From Aneurinibacillus sp. Ricciae_BoGa-3 (GTDB lineage Bacteria; Bacillota; Bacilli; Aneurinibacillales; Aneurinibacillaceae), in assembly GCF_028421645.1 (NCBI RefSeq), contig NZ_CP116887.1:479001-543000 (forward strand): 64,000 nt of DNA, written 5' to 3'. The notes beneath the pieces were generated by a model. The model was not told the DNA's origin. It was given only the letters and a program-made list of their open reading frames with translations, and ran no database searches. Positions 51,662-60,612 of the stretch are shown here, in pieces. The position numbers and the translations under genes are program-made. Each line of letters begins with the position of its first letter. Position 1 is the stretch's first letter.

Positions 51662-52537
51662 ATGTCGGCCATAAGCAATGGTTATTATACGAACTGTGTG
51701 CAGAGCGGGCCTGATTTTACTATGGATGTCTGTCTGGACACTTTTAATGAGAGATTACGGGTGGATGACTACCAGGGGAGCCTTGCGTCCATCGATAGCA
51801 AAGCACAGGATATGTGCGCGCAATATGCCTTTACAAAAATTTTCATCAAGTCGCGCCAGGAAGACTTGATGTATTTTCTCTCCAGGGGTTATATGCTGGA
51901 AGCTATCTTTAAAGGGTATTTCAATGGAAGCGATGCTTACAGTATGGCGAAATACTTCAGCCCTGAGAGAAGAACAAGTGATTATTGGATACAGGAGGAT
52001 CACATCCTTAAGCAGGTTTTAGAGCTCCCCGGTAAACGGAACTCCGATGTGGTGACGGCTCCTTATCGCATGAGGATGGCCGTCGAACAAGATGCCGATA
52101 GGCTGGCGAATTTGTACAATTTGGTTTTTCAGGTGTACCCCACCCCTATGAATGACCCGCAATACATCCGGAAGATTATGCAGCAAGGTACGGTTGTTTA
52201 TTTGATAGAGACAGGAGATGCCATTGTAAGCGCCGCATCGGCCGAAATTAACGAGGTGTATCACAATGCTGAAATGACGGACTGTGCGACGCTTGCAGAA
52301 CACAGAAAGCACGGGTTGATGCGCCTTCTTATTCTTGCGCTCGAGAATGAGCTTCGCACTCGCCAGATTTTTTGCGCCTATTCGCTTGCGCGGGCCCTGT
52401 CGTTCGGCATGAATGCGGTTTTTCACCAGCTGGGATATCTATACAGTGGCCGGATGACAAAGAACTGCAGAATAGTTGATAAATATGAAGACATGAGTTT
52501 GTGGGTGAAAGATCTGTCAAAACCCGCCCGCATTTAA
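51662..52537 (+). CDS. ablB: Beta-lysine N6-acetyltransferase AblB
   Basis: A 291-residue GNAT-fold enzyme. The C-terminal acetyltransferase domain (about residues 135-285) contains YLIETGDAIVSAASAEINE as its central strands and TDCATLAEHRKHGLMRLLI as the acetyl-CoA pyrophosphate loop (with R/K-H-x-G-L). It acetylates beta-lysine made by KamA; the homologue in Bacillus subtilis is YodP. The ATG follows AGGAGGCGTATC. It is first of five plus-strand genes, divergent from kamR and kamA, and driven by a sigma-54 promoter. Confidence 0.9.
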   Translation: MSAISNGYYTNCVQSGPDFTMDVCLDTFNERLRVDDYQGSLASIDSKAQDMCAQYAFTKIFIKSRQEDLMYFLSRGYMLEAIFKGYFNGSDAYSMAKYFSPERRTSDYWIQEDHILKQVLELPGKRNSDVVTAPYRMRMAVEQDADRLANLYNLVFQVYPTPMNDPQYIRKIMQQGTVVYLIETGDAIVSAASAEINEVYHNAEMTDCATLAEHRKHGLMRLLILALENELRTRQIFCAYSLARALSFGMNAVFHQLGYLYSGRMTKNCRIVDKYEDMSLWVKDLSKPARI

Positions 52538-52671
52538 TGGGCCGCCCCATGAATATACTTCCTGTATAAAAAGTATACCTTTTATTAATTGAAAAATTCG
52601 AATATTTTTCTGTATCAATGAATGAACCTGATATCTCTCCTAAAATATCGCCGCGGAAAGGATGAAAGATC

Positions 52672-54042
52672 GTGAATATCCAAGGGCATGTAATAAAGCC
52701 GGTGCTGGGTAAAGAGTATCCAACCGTATCGTACGGACAGGGTATCTACTTATACGACACAGCTGGAAAAGAGTACCTGGACGGGTGCTCTGGGGCCGTT
52801 ACCGCCAATATTGGGCACGGGGTACAAAGAGTAGCAGATGCTATGTTTGAACAGGCGCAGAAAATTTCGTTTAGCTACCGCTCGCAATTCACAAGTGAAC
52901 CGGCGGAAAAGCTCGCGGCCAAACTTGCTGCATGGTCTCCTGGAAACTTAAATTCCGTGTTTTTTGTAAACAGTGGATCGGAAGCAACGGAGACCGCTAT
53001 GAAAATTGCAATTCAGTACTGGCAGGAGCAGGGGAGATTCAGCAAAACCAAAGTGCTCTCCCGCTGGATGAGCTACCACGGTATTACGATGGGTGCCCTT
53101 TCGATGTCTGGCCATGTTCTGCGACGGAAACGGTTTGTGCCGCTGCTCCATGAATGCCCGTCTATTGAGCCGCCGTATTGTTATCGCTGTCCCTATAGCA
53201 GGACGTATCCAGGCTGCGGGCTGCAGTGTGCAGCTGAGCTGGAAACAGCGATTCATAGAGTGGGGGCTGAACATATTGCAGCGTTTATCGCCGAGCCCAT
53301 CATTGGGGCTGCAGGGGGCGCGGTGACCCCGCCGCCTGATTACTACAAGCGTATTAAAGACATATGCGCCGAGTATGACATTCTTTTTATTGCCGATGAA
53401 GTCATGACAGGCATTGGTAGGACAGGAAAAGAATTTGGCATCATGCATTGGGAAGTGGTACCGGATATTATGGCACTGGGCAAGGGCATGAGTGCAGGTT
53501 ACACGCCAATGGCTGCCGTTCTGGTGAGCGACACGATTATGAAGGTCATTCATAATGGTTCCAAATCGATTATGTCGGGGCATACGTACAGCGCAAACCC
53601 GCAATCTGCTGCTATTGCGCTTGCCGTAATGGAGTATATAGAAGAGAACGATTTAATCGCCAACGTAAAAGAAATGGGTGAGTATTTACTGGAAGCACTG
53701 AATAGGCTTAAGAAAAAGCACAGCTGTATAGGCGACGTACGCGGCAAAGGGCTGCTTTGTGCGCTTGAATTTGTTGAGGGTAAGCATTCCAAGCAACCGT
53801 ATGATCTCTCGCTTTCCTTTACGGACCGCCTAATAGCCAGAGCATTCGAGAACGGACTGTTAATCTACAACGCGGCAGGCGGGATAAACGGCCAGGCGGG
53901 AGATGCCACCATTGTTGCGCCTCCTTTTGTGATTACGCGCGAACAAATCGATCGGCTTATCAGTCTGCTTGATCAGTCTATCTGTGAACTAGCGGCTGAA
54001 CTAGCTGACAGGTCCGGACCCGGAACTGATCAGACAGTCTGA
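52672..54042 (+). CDS. yodT: Class III aminotransferase (YodT-like)
   Basis: A 456-residue PLP enzyme. Marks are NSGSEATETAMKIA for the cofactor phosphate, FIADEVMTGIGRTGK for the Asp that contacts the ring nitrogen, and LGKGMSAGYTPMAA with the Schiff-base Lys. It probably deaminates beta-lysine or a product derived from it. A Cys-rich insertion PYCYRCPYSRTYPGCGLQC in the middle is distinctive and typical of this subgroup. GTG start after GGAAAGGATGAAAGATC. There is a 134-base gap after ablB without terminator. Confidence 0.9.
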   Translation: MNIQGHVIKPVLGKEYPTVSYGQGIYLYDTAGKEYLDGCSGAVTANIGHGVQRVADAMFEQAQKISFSYRSQFTSEPAEKLAAKLAAWSPGNLNSVFFVNSGSEATETAMKIAIQYWQEQGRFSKTKVLSRWMSYHGITMGALSMSGHVLRRKRFVPLLHECPSIEPPYCYRCPYSRTYPGCGLQCAAELETAIHRVGAEHIAAFIAEPIIGAAGGAVTPPPDYYKRIKDICAEYDILFIADEVMTGIGRTGKEFGIMHWEVVPDIMALGKGMSAGYTPMAAVLVSDTIMKVIHNGSKSIMSGHTYSANPQSAAIALAVMEYIEENDLIANVKEMGEYLLEALNRLKKKHSCIGDVRGKGLLCALEFVEGKHSKQPYDLSLSFTDRLIARAFENGLLIYNAAGGINGQAGDATIVAPPFVITREQIDRLISLLDQSICELAAELADRSGPGTDQTV

Positions 54043-54056
54043 TTGGAGGAGAACGT

Positions 54057-54767
54057 ATGACTATTCAAGTATTCACATCAAAGGTTGTGGAAGTGAAGCA
54101 AGCCATCCAGCATATTGTGGACGGAACACGCCTCATGTACGGGGGATTTGGCGGAGTCGGAAATCCGCCCACACTTATCCATGCGATCCTCCAAAAAGGG
54201 GTGAAGGATCTCCACTTGATTGGCAATGATACGGGTTTCCCTGATATCGGCATTGGCCGCCTGGTGACAGCAGGGCGTGCGCAGTCTCTTATTACTTCCC
54301 ATATTGGTTCTAACCCCAATGCCGGCCGCATGATGACAGAGGGCAAACTGCAGGTCACCTTCTACCCGCAGGGCACGCTGGCAGAAAAAATTCGCGCGGG
54401 AGGCATGGGATTAGGTGGCATACTTGTTGATGTTGGACTGGGCACGATCGTTGAAGAAGGCAAACAGAAGATAGATATAGAGGGCACGGTCTATATGGTG
54501 GAACCGGCTCTTACTGCGGAAGTCGGTATTATCCATGCAAAAAAAGCGGATGAGTACGGCAATCTTATCTATGACAAGAGCGCCCGCAACTTTAATCCAC
54601 TCGTGGCGATGGCAGCGGACATTACGATAGCTGAAGTGGATGAGATTGTCCCGGCAGGCGAGCTGGATCCGGAAGCCATTGTTACGCCGGGCATTTATGT
54701 GGATTACATCGTCAAAAGTGAAGGGGTGAACTGGAAATGGGCGTGGGAGCCGAACAGCGAACGTTGA
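54057..54767 (+). CDS. yodS: CoA-transferase subunit A (YodS-like)
   Basis: A 236-residue subunit of a 3-oxoacid CoA-transferase. The N-terminal GTRLMYGGFGGVGNP segment is the CoA-binding region and LIGNDTGFPDIGIGRLV and EYGNLIYDKSARNFNPL follow as in the family. It transfers CoA between a carboxylic acid from lysine breakdown and an acyl-CoA. It starts 14 bases after yodT with GGAGGAGAAC and overlaps yodR by 31 bases. Confidence 0.92.
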   Translation: MTIQVFTSKVVEVKQAIQHIVDGTRLMYGGFGGVGNPPTLIHAILQKGVKDLHLIGNDTGFPDIGIGRLVTAGRAQSLITSHIGSNPNAGRMMTEGKLQVTFYPQGTLAEKIRAGGMGLGGILVDVGLGTIVEEGKQKIDIEGTVYMVEPALTAEVGIIHAKKADEYGNLIYDKSARNFNPLVAMAADITIAEVDEIVPAGELDPEAIVTPGIYVDYIVKSEGVNWKWAWEPNSER

Positions 54768-55408
54768 TTGCCAGGCGGGCAGCCCGCGAGATTGAACCGG
54801 GCATGGTCGTAAACCTTGGGATTGGCATCCCAACTCTTGTCGCGGATTACATACCGAATGGCTATGGCGTGATGTTTCATGCGGAAAACGGTATTTTGGG
54901 CACCGGGCCCAGCCCGGCTGCCGGCAAAGAAGACGAGAACCTGTGCAATGCAGGCGGGTTTCCCATTACCATCGTTCCGGGTGCTTCCTATTTTGACAGC
55001 ACCCTAGCTTTTGGCATGATCCGCAGGGGATTTCTTGATATTACCATCCTCGGTGCGCTTGAAGTAAGTGAGAAAGGGGATCTGGCCAACTGGATTGTGC
55101 CAGGCAAGCGAGTCCCCGGCATGGGCGGTGCGATAGAGCTCGCCCAGAAGTCCAAAAAAGTGATTGTGCTGATGAACCATACCAGCAAGGCCGGCGAACC
55201 CAAAATTCTGCAGCGGTGCTCGCTTCCTCTGACGGCGGTTGGCTGTGTCGATTTGATTATTACGGAGCGGGCTGTGATGGAAGTTAAGCAAGATGGGCTT
55301 CATCTACTAGAGGTGATGCATCCGTATACAGTAGAACAGGTTCTGGCCTGTACGGCCGGGCAGCTTATTCTGGAAGGCGATATTCCTACTATCGGAGGTG
55401 CCAGTTAA
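54737..55408 (+). CDS. yodR: CoA-transferase subunit B (YodR-like)
   Basis: A 223-residue partner subunit. The catalytic Glu that forms the gamma-glutamyl-CoA intermediate is in HAENGILG, preceded by NLGIGIPTLVADYIP. GGFPITIVPGASYFDS and the MPGMGGAI-type loop VPGMGGAIEL complete the family set. The overlap with yodS ensures equal production. The start ATG lies within yodS, after AACTGGAAATGGGC; the site is weak, in line with coupling. Confidence 0.93.
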   Translation: MGVGAEQRTLIARRAAREIEPGMVVNLGIGIPTLVADYIPNGYGVMFHAENGILGTGPSPAAGKEDENLCNAGGFPITIVPGASYFDSTLAFGMIRRGFLDITILGALEVSEKGDLANWIVPGKRVPGMGGAIELAQKSKKVIVLMNHTSKAGEPKILQRCSLPLTAVGCVDLIITERAVMEVKQDGLHLLEVMHPYTVEQVLACTAGQLILEGDIPTIGGAS

Positions 55409-55410
55409 TT

Positions 55411-56709
55411 ATGAAAAGTAGCATCGAACATGAAATAAAACAGTGGATGAGCGAAAACAGGCAAAACGCAATCGATCTGCTGCAGCGGCTGGTTATGGAG
55501 CCCAGCACGCAGGGCAACGAAGCGGGTGCACAGAAGATAGTGGCGGATAAGCTGGTTGATATGGGGCTTGCGGTAGATGTATGGGAAGACGAAGGACAGG
55601 GGCTTGAGGAGCTGGTGAAGCATCCTTATTTTTGTTCTCCGCGTACGGAATTTAACGGAAGCCCCAATGTAGTGGGCTTGTGGAAGGGCTGCGGCGGTGG
55701 CAAGTCCCTTATATTAAACGGCCACATTGATGTCGTGCCTACAGGAGAACGTGTTCAGTGGAGAGATGACCCATTTAGTGGAAAGATTGAAGACGGCCGG
55801 ATGTACGGACGAGGCGTAACCGACATGAAAGGCGGAAACATTGCCATGCTTTTTGCCATTGAAGCTCTTCAAGCACTGGGTGTTAAGCTTAAGGGAGATG
55901 TTATTTTTCAAAGTGTAGTGGAAGAAGAAAGCGGGGGCTCGGGCACCCTGTCAACGGTGCTTCGCGGATACAAAGCAGACGCTGCTATAATTCCGGAGCC
56001 AACCCAGATGAAAGTCTTTCCGAAGCAGCAGGGCTCCATGTGGTTTAAAATCCGCATCAAAGGAAGGTCCGCCCATGGCGGCACCCGCTATGAAGGGGTA
56101 AGCGCTATTGAGAAGGCCATGCTCGTAGTGGAAGCCGTACGCCAACTGGAAAAGGTGCGAAACGATCGGATATGCGATCCGCTGTATAAATCCATCCCTA
56201 TTCCAATACCCATCAACATTGGCACCATTGAAGGCGGAGAATGGCCTTCCTCCGTACCCGATAGAGTTGAACTGAAGGGACGGATGGGGGTAGCGCCGGA
56301 AGAAGAAATGGGTGATGCGAAGCAGATGCTCGCTGAGGCGCTCGCAGGGATAAAGGATGAATGGCTGCTGCAGAATCCACCGGAAATCGAATGGTTCGGC
56401 GCCCAATGGCTGCCGGGGGCTGTTGAACAGGATCATGCGTTAATGAATGCCCTCGTTGATTCCTACCGAAATATTCTGGGGGAAGAGCCTGTGATTGAAG
56501 CATCCCCCTGGGGTACAGATGGCGGACTGCTGGCGAAGACAGCAGGTACGCCTGCAATCGTTTTCGGGCCGGGTGTAACGAGCATGGCGCATTACCCTAA
56601 CGAATACATTGAACTTGACAAGGTCTTTGACTGTGCTGCCGTAGTAGCCTGCACGATGCTTAAGTGGTGCGGTGTCGAGGAAGGAGGAAATACGGTGTAT
56701 ACAAATTAA
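55411..56709 (+). CDS. yodQ: M20 deacylase (YodQ-like)
   Basis: A 432-residue zinc-dependent amidohydrolase of the ArgE/DapE family. Metal-binding segments are NGHIDVVPTGE, GRGVTDMKGGN, VEEESGGSGT and the C-terminal His in SMAHYPNEYIE. In this operon it probably removes an acyl group from an N-acylated lysine derivative. It follows yodR by 2 bases. It is a paralogue of the YlmB-like gene at 8491, with which it shares the same motif order. Confidence 0.92.
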   Translation: MKSSIEHEIKQWMSENRQNAIDLLQRLVMEPSTQGNEAGAQKIVADKLVDMGLAVDVWEDEGQGLEELVKHPYFCSPRTEFNGSPNVVGLWKGCGGGKSLILNGHIDVVPTGERVQWRDDPFSGKIEDGRMYGRGVTDMKGGNIAMLFAIEALQALGVKLKGDVIFQSVVEEESGGSGTLSTVLRGYKADAAIIPEPTQMKVFPKQQGSMWFKIRIKGRSAHGGTRYEGVSAIEKAMLVVEAVRQLEKVRNDRICDPLYKSIPIPIPINIGTIEGGEWPSSVPDRVELKGRMGVAPEEEMGDAKQMLAEALAGIKDEWLLQNPPEIEWFGAQWLPGAVEQDHALMNALVDSYRNILGEEPVIEASPWGTDGGLLAKTAGTPAIVFGPGVTSMAHYPNEYIELDKVFDCAAVVACTMLKWCGVEEGGNTVYTN

Positions 56710-56763
56710 GGAAACTTGGGAATATAAAATCAGTGCGTTACTTCTTAATCGGGGGGACTTCTT

Positions 56764-57621
56764 ATGGCGTTACCGCTTTATTCCGTATTCAGGGGAAATG
56801 GAGCCACCATAGATAATATTCAGTGCGAAACACCAAAAAAGGGCGGCAATCAGACTTTGAGCGGCGGAATTGTGTGCAAGCCGGATCGCAAAGATACTCC
56901 CCATTATCGCTTTACGGTTAAAAGTGCCTCAGAGGATGAACGCGGTATTGAGGTCATTATTAATGTAAGGTCGGGAGATAAACGAAAGAGTTTTAGCCGA
57001 AATTTATATTGTTATTTTACAGAGAACTTCGATCCTCTACATGCAAAAAATTTCTCGTTCGAAAAACTTAAACAGCTTCCGCCAGGCCTCACTGTTCTCG
57101 ACTTCGACCTGGAATCGCGAAAGAAAAGCGGAATCGCGTTAGATTATGTACGCAGCAACCTGTTTAATATAAGCCCCGCGCATAGGCTCGATGCCGTATT
57201 CAAGGAGTTACCGACAACGCAGATGAATGGGAAGGAAGAGGAAGTAAACGATCTTAATGAATTTTTGCATGACCAAATATTGAAAGCAAAGAACGGCAAT
57301 GCGGATGTGTACTTGTTTGGAGATGCTTACCCGCACCTTCCACGAGGATATAAATGCCCTGTTGGGATTCCGAATGAAGAGGAAAGGCAAATTCGGCTGA
57401 AATTTCTGCGCAGAAGGTTCCTTGGGCTAAAGGGGATTCATGATATTCATATGAATCAGGGTAATACCTTGAAGGAGAAGTGGATTGAAAACAATGCGGT
57501 GTATCAGGATGGTGCTCTATTTATTCACTATACGAATGAAGACAAATGGTCAGCTATTTTCCTTAGGTTTGCCTCCCAAAGCCTGAACACAGACGATCAA
57601 ACGGGCTGTTGTAACGATTAG
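56764..57621 (+). CDS. yukJ: YukJ family protein (DUF2278)
   Basis: A 285-residue protein with the DUF2278 opening PLYSVFRGNG and the core GIALDYVRSNLF, followed by LNEFLHDQILKAKNGNADVYLFGDAY and GIHDIHMNQG. The family is found in Bacillus and Streptomyces and its function is unknown; the HDIHMNQG segment is conserved and may bind metal. The ATG follows GGGGGGACTTCTT. It is separated from the kam operon by 54 bases without a clear terminator and is followed by element copy C. Confidence 0.85.
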   Translation: MALPLYSVFRGNGATIDNIQCETPKKGGNQTLSGGIVCKPDRKDTPHYRFTVKSASEDERGIEVIINVRSGDKRKSFSRNLYCYFTENFDPLHAKNFSFEKLKQLPPGLTVLDFDLESRKKSGIALDYVRSNLFNISPAHRLDAVFKELPTTQMNGKEEEVNDLNEFLHDQILKAKNGNADVYLFGDAYPHLPRGYKCPVGIPNEEERQIRLKFLRRRFLGLKGIHDIHMNQGNTLKEKWIENNAVYQDGALFIHYTNEDKWSAIFLRFASQSLNTDDQTGCCND

Positions 57622-57634
57622 GCCCCTTTTTTTG

Positions 57635-57915
57635 TTGATATGGAATTTATGTGCTTCACAGTGATGAAGTGCCTTGAGCGATTTTTTAAATGGGACCTTC
57701 GGTCCCGAAACCCCCAAGAAAACATCGTGAGGCGCATGTCCGCACCTTTCTCTCCCCCTGTGGAGCGTGTGGAACAGAGGGCGACAAAGACCGGCAACCT
57801 GTCTCCATCATTGAAATACCCAGATGTTTTGCCGGTCTGCCCGTCGTTTCACAAAGCGGCCGTAAAAACTTCTATGAGGGGAAAGGAGAGAGCGGCATGG
57901 CCCGCGATGTTTTTC
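57635..57915 (+). repeat. Dispersed structured element, copy C
   Basis: Same stems as copies A and B: GGGACC 57692-57697 / GGTCCC 57701-57706; AAAACATCG 57719-57727 with CGATGTTTT 57905-57913. Two stems differ from copy A yet still pair: GTGGAAC with GTTTCAC, and GGGCG with TGCCC, each through a G-U pair. It has one extra base in the apical loop. It ends 10 bases before the stop of the convergent FAH-family gene and follows the yukJ gene on the plus strand. Confidence 0.85.
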
Positions 57916-57924
57916 TCTGCTGCT

Positions 57925-58551
57925 TTATGTAAGGCGGATAATGCAATCGCCAAGTTGATTTTCTCCCCATAACAGAGCCAATCTGTCTCCGTCCGCTACT
58001 GCTGCTACACCGGCGGGTGTCCCTGTGTAAATGATATCTCCTTCACCCAGCCCAAAGTTTTCGTGGATAAAGGAAAGAATGGTCGAAAAATCAAATAGCA
58101 TATCCTGGATGTTTCCGCGTTGTGCTTGCTGGCCATTGCGGAGCAAACAGAAATCGGCTTGTTTACATGCCCCGCTACCCGGAAATGCTACAAAAGATGT
58201 AAGAACGGCGGAATTCCGGAAGCCTTTTGCGGGAAGCCACGGATGACCTTTCTTTTTTAATTCCGTCTGTACATCCCGCAGCGTAAAATCGATTCCGAGG
58301 GCCATTTTATCTACAGCCTCATCAACTGCCATGCCGCTCGTATACGCTTTGCCAATATGAAGCACGAGTTCTGCCTCATAATGAACTTCCCCCCGGCTTC
58401 CGATAATGCTTATCTCGTCACCATTTGCTTGCGCAAGCGCGTGGGTCGGTTTAGAGAAAATCATTGGTGAAGTAGGAACGGCATTGCCAAGTTCTTCAGC
58501 ATGCAGGCGGTAGTTGCGCCCGACACAGTAAACATTGCGTATTGTTTCCAT
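57925..58551 (-). CDS. Fumarylacetoacetate hydrolase family protein
   Basis: A 208-residue single-domain FAH-fold enzyme. The metal-binding motif E-x-x-Y-E-A-E-L is in EVHYEAELVLHIG, with a third acid in GIDFTLRDVQ, and the C-terminal GDIIYTGTPAGV is the family signature. Members hydrolyse C-C bonds of beta-diketo acids or decarboxylate oxaloacetate. The start at 58551 has AGGATACTG ahead, a moderate site. A single gene with element C at its 3' end. Confidence 0.88.
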   Translation of the reverse strand: METIRNVYCVGRNYRLHAEELGNAVPTSPMIFSKPTHALAQANGDEISIIGSRGEVHYEAELVLHIGKAYTSGMAVDEAVDKMALGIDFTLRDVQTELKKKGHPWLPAKGFRNSAVLTSFVAFPGSGACKQADFCLLRNGQQAQRGNIQDMLFDFSTILSFIHENFGLGEGDIIYTGTPAGVAAVADGDRLALLWGENQLGDCIIRLT

Positions 58552-58680
58552 CAGTATCCTCCATTTTGTCCGTTATGGCTGCTGCATGGTTGCGACTGAA
58601 CATTCTAGCGATTAGCATTTTATTTAATGATAGTCTTGCATGGTAGATAAAGCAAGATTGCGTAACGATCGCGAAACCAA

Positions 58681-58839
58681 ACGTTTCCGCTAGATTTGGG
58701 CAGTTATATTCCTCAGGATTGTGTCGCCTCCAATAGAGAAGAAGATACTCAGCATGCCCTGTATATTATTCGTAATATCTTAAAGGCGGATACGACGCCC
58801 CAGGCGGAGCTGGATCTTAAAAATTTAAATACAGAATAA
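58681..58839 (+). pseudogene. Isochorismatase/nicotinamidase-like C-terminal remnant
   Basis: 53 codons remain open to TAA 58837. The piece IPQDCVASNREEDTQHALY and then RNILKAD corresponds to the last third of the cysteine hydrolase family, where DC-V-A-S and the H-A-L-x-x-(I/F) helix are conserved. No start codon, ribosome site or catalytic Cys segment precedes it, so most of the gene has been lost. The remaining 160 bases to the rhodanese gene hold only weak hairpins. Confidence 0.6.
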
Positions 58840-59004
58840 AGTAAAAAGCCAAGCGGAAAACCCATTTGGATAACCGCATATTGCCCGATGCAGTCGCATG
58901 TGCGAAAATGGCAATCAAGAAGTGAAATGGGGTAAGCGGTCTCCATTTTACATTTTCCCGGGCTGCCGGAATCCAACTTTTAACCAGTTACAGGAGGGTA
59001 AATG

Positions 59005-59313
59005 ATGAGCCAGTATGAAGAAATTTCTTCGGAAACCGTACATCAGAAGCTAAAGGATAATCGTAAGTTAAATATTATTGACGTTAGAGAGGATGAGGAA
59101 TTTAGCTCCGGACATATTCCTGGAGCTAAATCCATGCCGCTGGGGCAAATTCCGTCACGTGTTGGCGAACTTAATAAAGATGAGGAATACATCATGGTAT
59201 GCCGCAGCGGAGGCCGAAGCAGCCGGGCATCAGAATGGCTGGCCGAGCAGGGTTTCCGTGTGAAAAACATGACGGGCGGCATGCTTGGCTGGCCGGGTGA
59301 GACAGAAAAATAA
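59005..59313 (+). CDS. Rhodanese-like sulfurtransferase
   Basis: A 102-residue single-domain rhodanese. The pattern IIDVREDEEFSSGHIPGA is the family opening and the active-site loop is CRSGGRSS, with the persulfide Cys. GGMLGWPGE closes the domain. It transfers sulfane sulfur, for example to cyanide or in Fe-S and thiol metabolism. ATG 59005 has AGGAGG at 8 bases; ATG 59002 is an alternative. Confidence 0.93.
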   Translation: MSQYEEISSETVHQKLKDNRKLNIIDVREDEEFSSGHIPGAKSMPLGQIPSRVGELNKDEEYIMVCRSGGRSSRASEWLAEQGFRVKNMTGGMLGWPGETEK

Positions 59314-59418
59314 AATACAATCTCACATCCCGTCTTGTTCCTGATTGCTATACATAAAGCCGAGGCAACAATTTCATAATAAGGGAGGCACATTATTTAA
59401 AATGAGGTGAGCTTCCCG

Positions 59419-60576
59419 ATGCGGCGATGGATTAGTCAATGTACTCGCTTCTTACTTGCATACATGCTGCTAATTTCTCTATTGGTACAGCCTGTTTACG
59501 CAGTAAATAAAGGACAGGAACAGGGACAGGGAAAGGAAGAGGTTAAGGCTTTTTTAAACATGCTGTATGCAACCCGTACAAAATTCTTGATTACGAATCA
59601 ACCCGAGACCATTGCTAAATTTTATATGAAGACAAGAGCTAGCGGGTATGCTCTCGAGCAAGAAAAGAGGAGAACCAATTACATCCATGCATGGGGGGAA
59701 AAGAGGGCGCTGCGATTTAACGACGCGAGCAGCAGCATCCGGATATTCCGGTTAGATGTTAAGGGCGACAGGGCCAAGGCCTACCTGCATGAAAGTTTAT
59801 GTTTATCCTATGTGTACCCTGGCAAGAACCTTCCTCCACAGAAAATGGGGATTGGAACGAGACACAGCATTTCACTGCAAAAAGTTGATGGCAGCTGGCG
59901 AGTGCTGCGGGAATGGTACCTCGACCCCATCGATGAGGATACCCGATACATTCCAACCGAGCCATCTGAACAAAAAACGGACCAGAGCACAGCTGCAGCT
60001 CCGCAGGCAATTCCAGTTAAAAAAAGCGGCCAGAGCCGGTACAACAGGGAGAAGGCTGTAGAGTATGCAAATAAATACGCAGGTGCTGCCTGGGGTGCAG
60101 GGAATAATCATTTGTACAACAAAAAGTATAAAGATTACACGTATTTGGGGGGAGATTGTACAAATTTCTCATCGCAGGTGCTCGGTGATAAGGAAGAAGG
60201 CGGCGGCCTGCCTATGGGAAGAGGCTGGCATTATTACTCCGGAGCGGGTGGAAGTGTCGCCTGGGTGCAAACAGATGGGCTCAAGAATTTTCTCCTATAC
60301 AGCGGATATGGAAGGCTGATTGGCCGTGGTTACTATGAAAGCATGGTCAAACCTACTGAGAAGTACCCGCACGGAGCGGTAGCCGAGCTACAGCCAGGTG
60401 ACTTAATCGGTTATGAAATGAAGAATGGCGATGTTGACCATTTCTCTGTCGTAGTGGGAAAAGACGATAACGGTTATCCACTGGTGAATTCCCATACGGG
60501 AGACCGATATCGAGTACCGTGGGATATTGGCTGGGACAAGAAAACGAGGTTTTGGCTTATCCACATTAGAGATTAA
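59419..60576 (+). CDS. Secreted putative amidase-domain protein
   Basis: A 385-residue exported protein: signal peptide (about residues 1-28, ending VYA), an N-terminal region with a SnoaL/NTF2-like feel (residues 40-180), a polar linker (185-215), and a C-terminal 'putative amidase' domain (PF12671-like) from about residue 220 with RYNREKAVEYANKYA, the catalytic-type GGDCTNFSSQ and DHFSVVVGK. Family members are predicted to cut cell-wall peptides. The ATG at 59419 was chosen over GTG 59407 because GAGGTG lies 9 bases ahead. It is convergent with a deacetylase gene. Confidence 0.85.
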   Translation: MRRWISQCTRFLLAYMLLISLLVQPVYAVNKGQEQGQGKEEVKAFLNMLYATRTKFLITNQPETIAKFYMKTRASGYALEQEKRRTNYIHAWGEKRALRFNDASSSIRIFRLDVKGDRAKAYLHESLCLSYVYPGKNLPPQKMGIGTRHSISLQKVDGSWRVLREWYLDPIDEDTRYIPTEPSEQKTDQSTAAAPQAIPVKKSGQSRYNREKAVEYANKYAGAAWGAGNNHLYNKKYKDYTYLGGDCTNFSSQVLGDKEEGGGLPMGRGWHYYSGAGGSVAWVQTDGLKNFLLYSGYGRLIGRGYYESMVKPTEKYPHGAVAELQPGDLIGYEMKNGDVDHFSVVVGKDDNGYPLVNSHTGDRYRVPWDIGWDKKTRFWLIHIRD

Positions 60577-60612
60577 AAAAATAAGAGGAAATCGGCGACG
60601 ATTTCCTCTTTA
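60577..60612. terminator. Bidirectional terminator
   Basis: AAATAAGAGGAAATCG / CGATTTCCTCTTTAT around GCGA; it covers the end of the convergent deacetylase gene. Confidence 0.9.
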
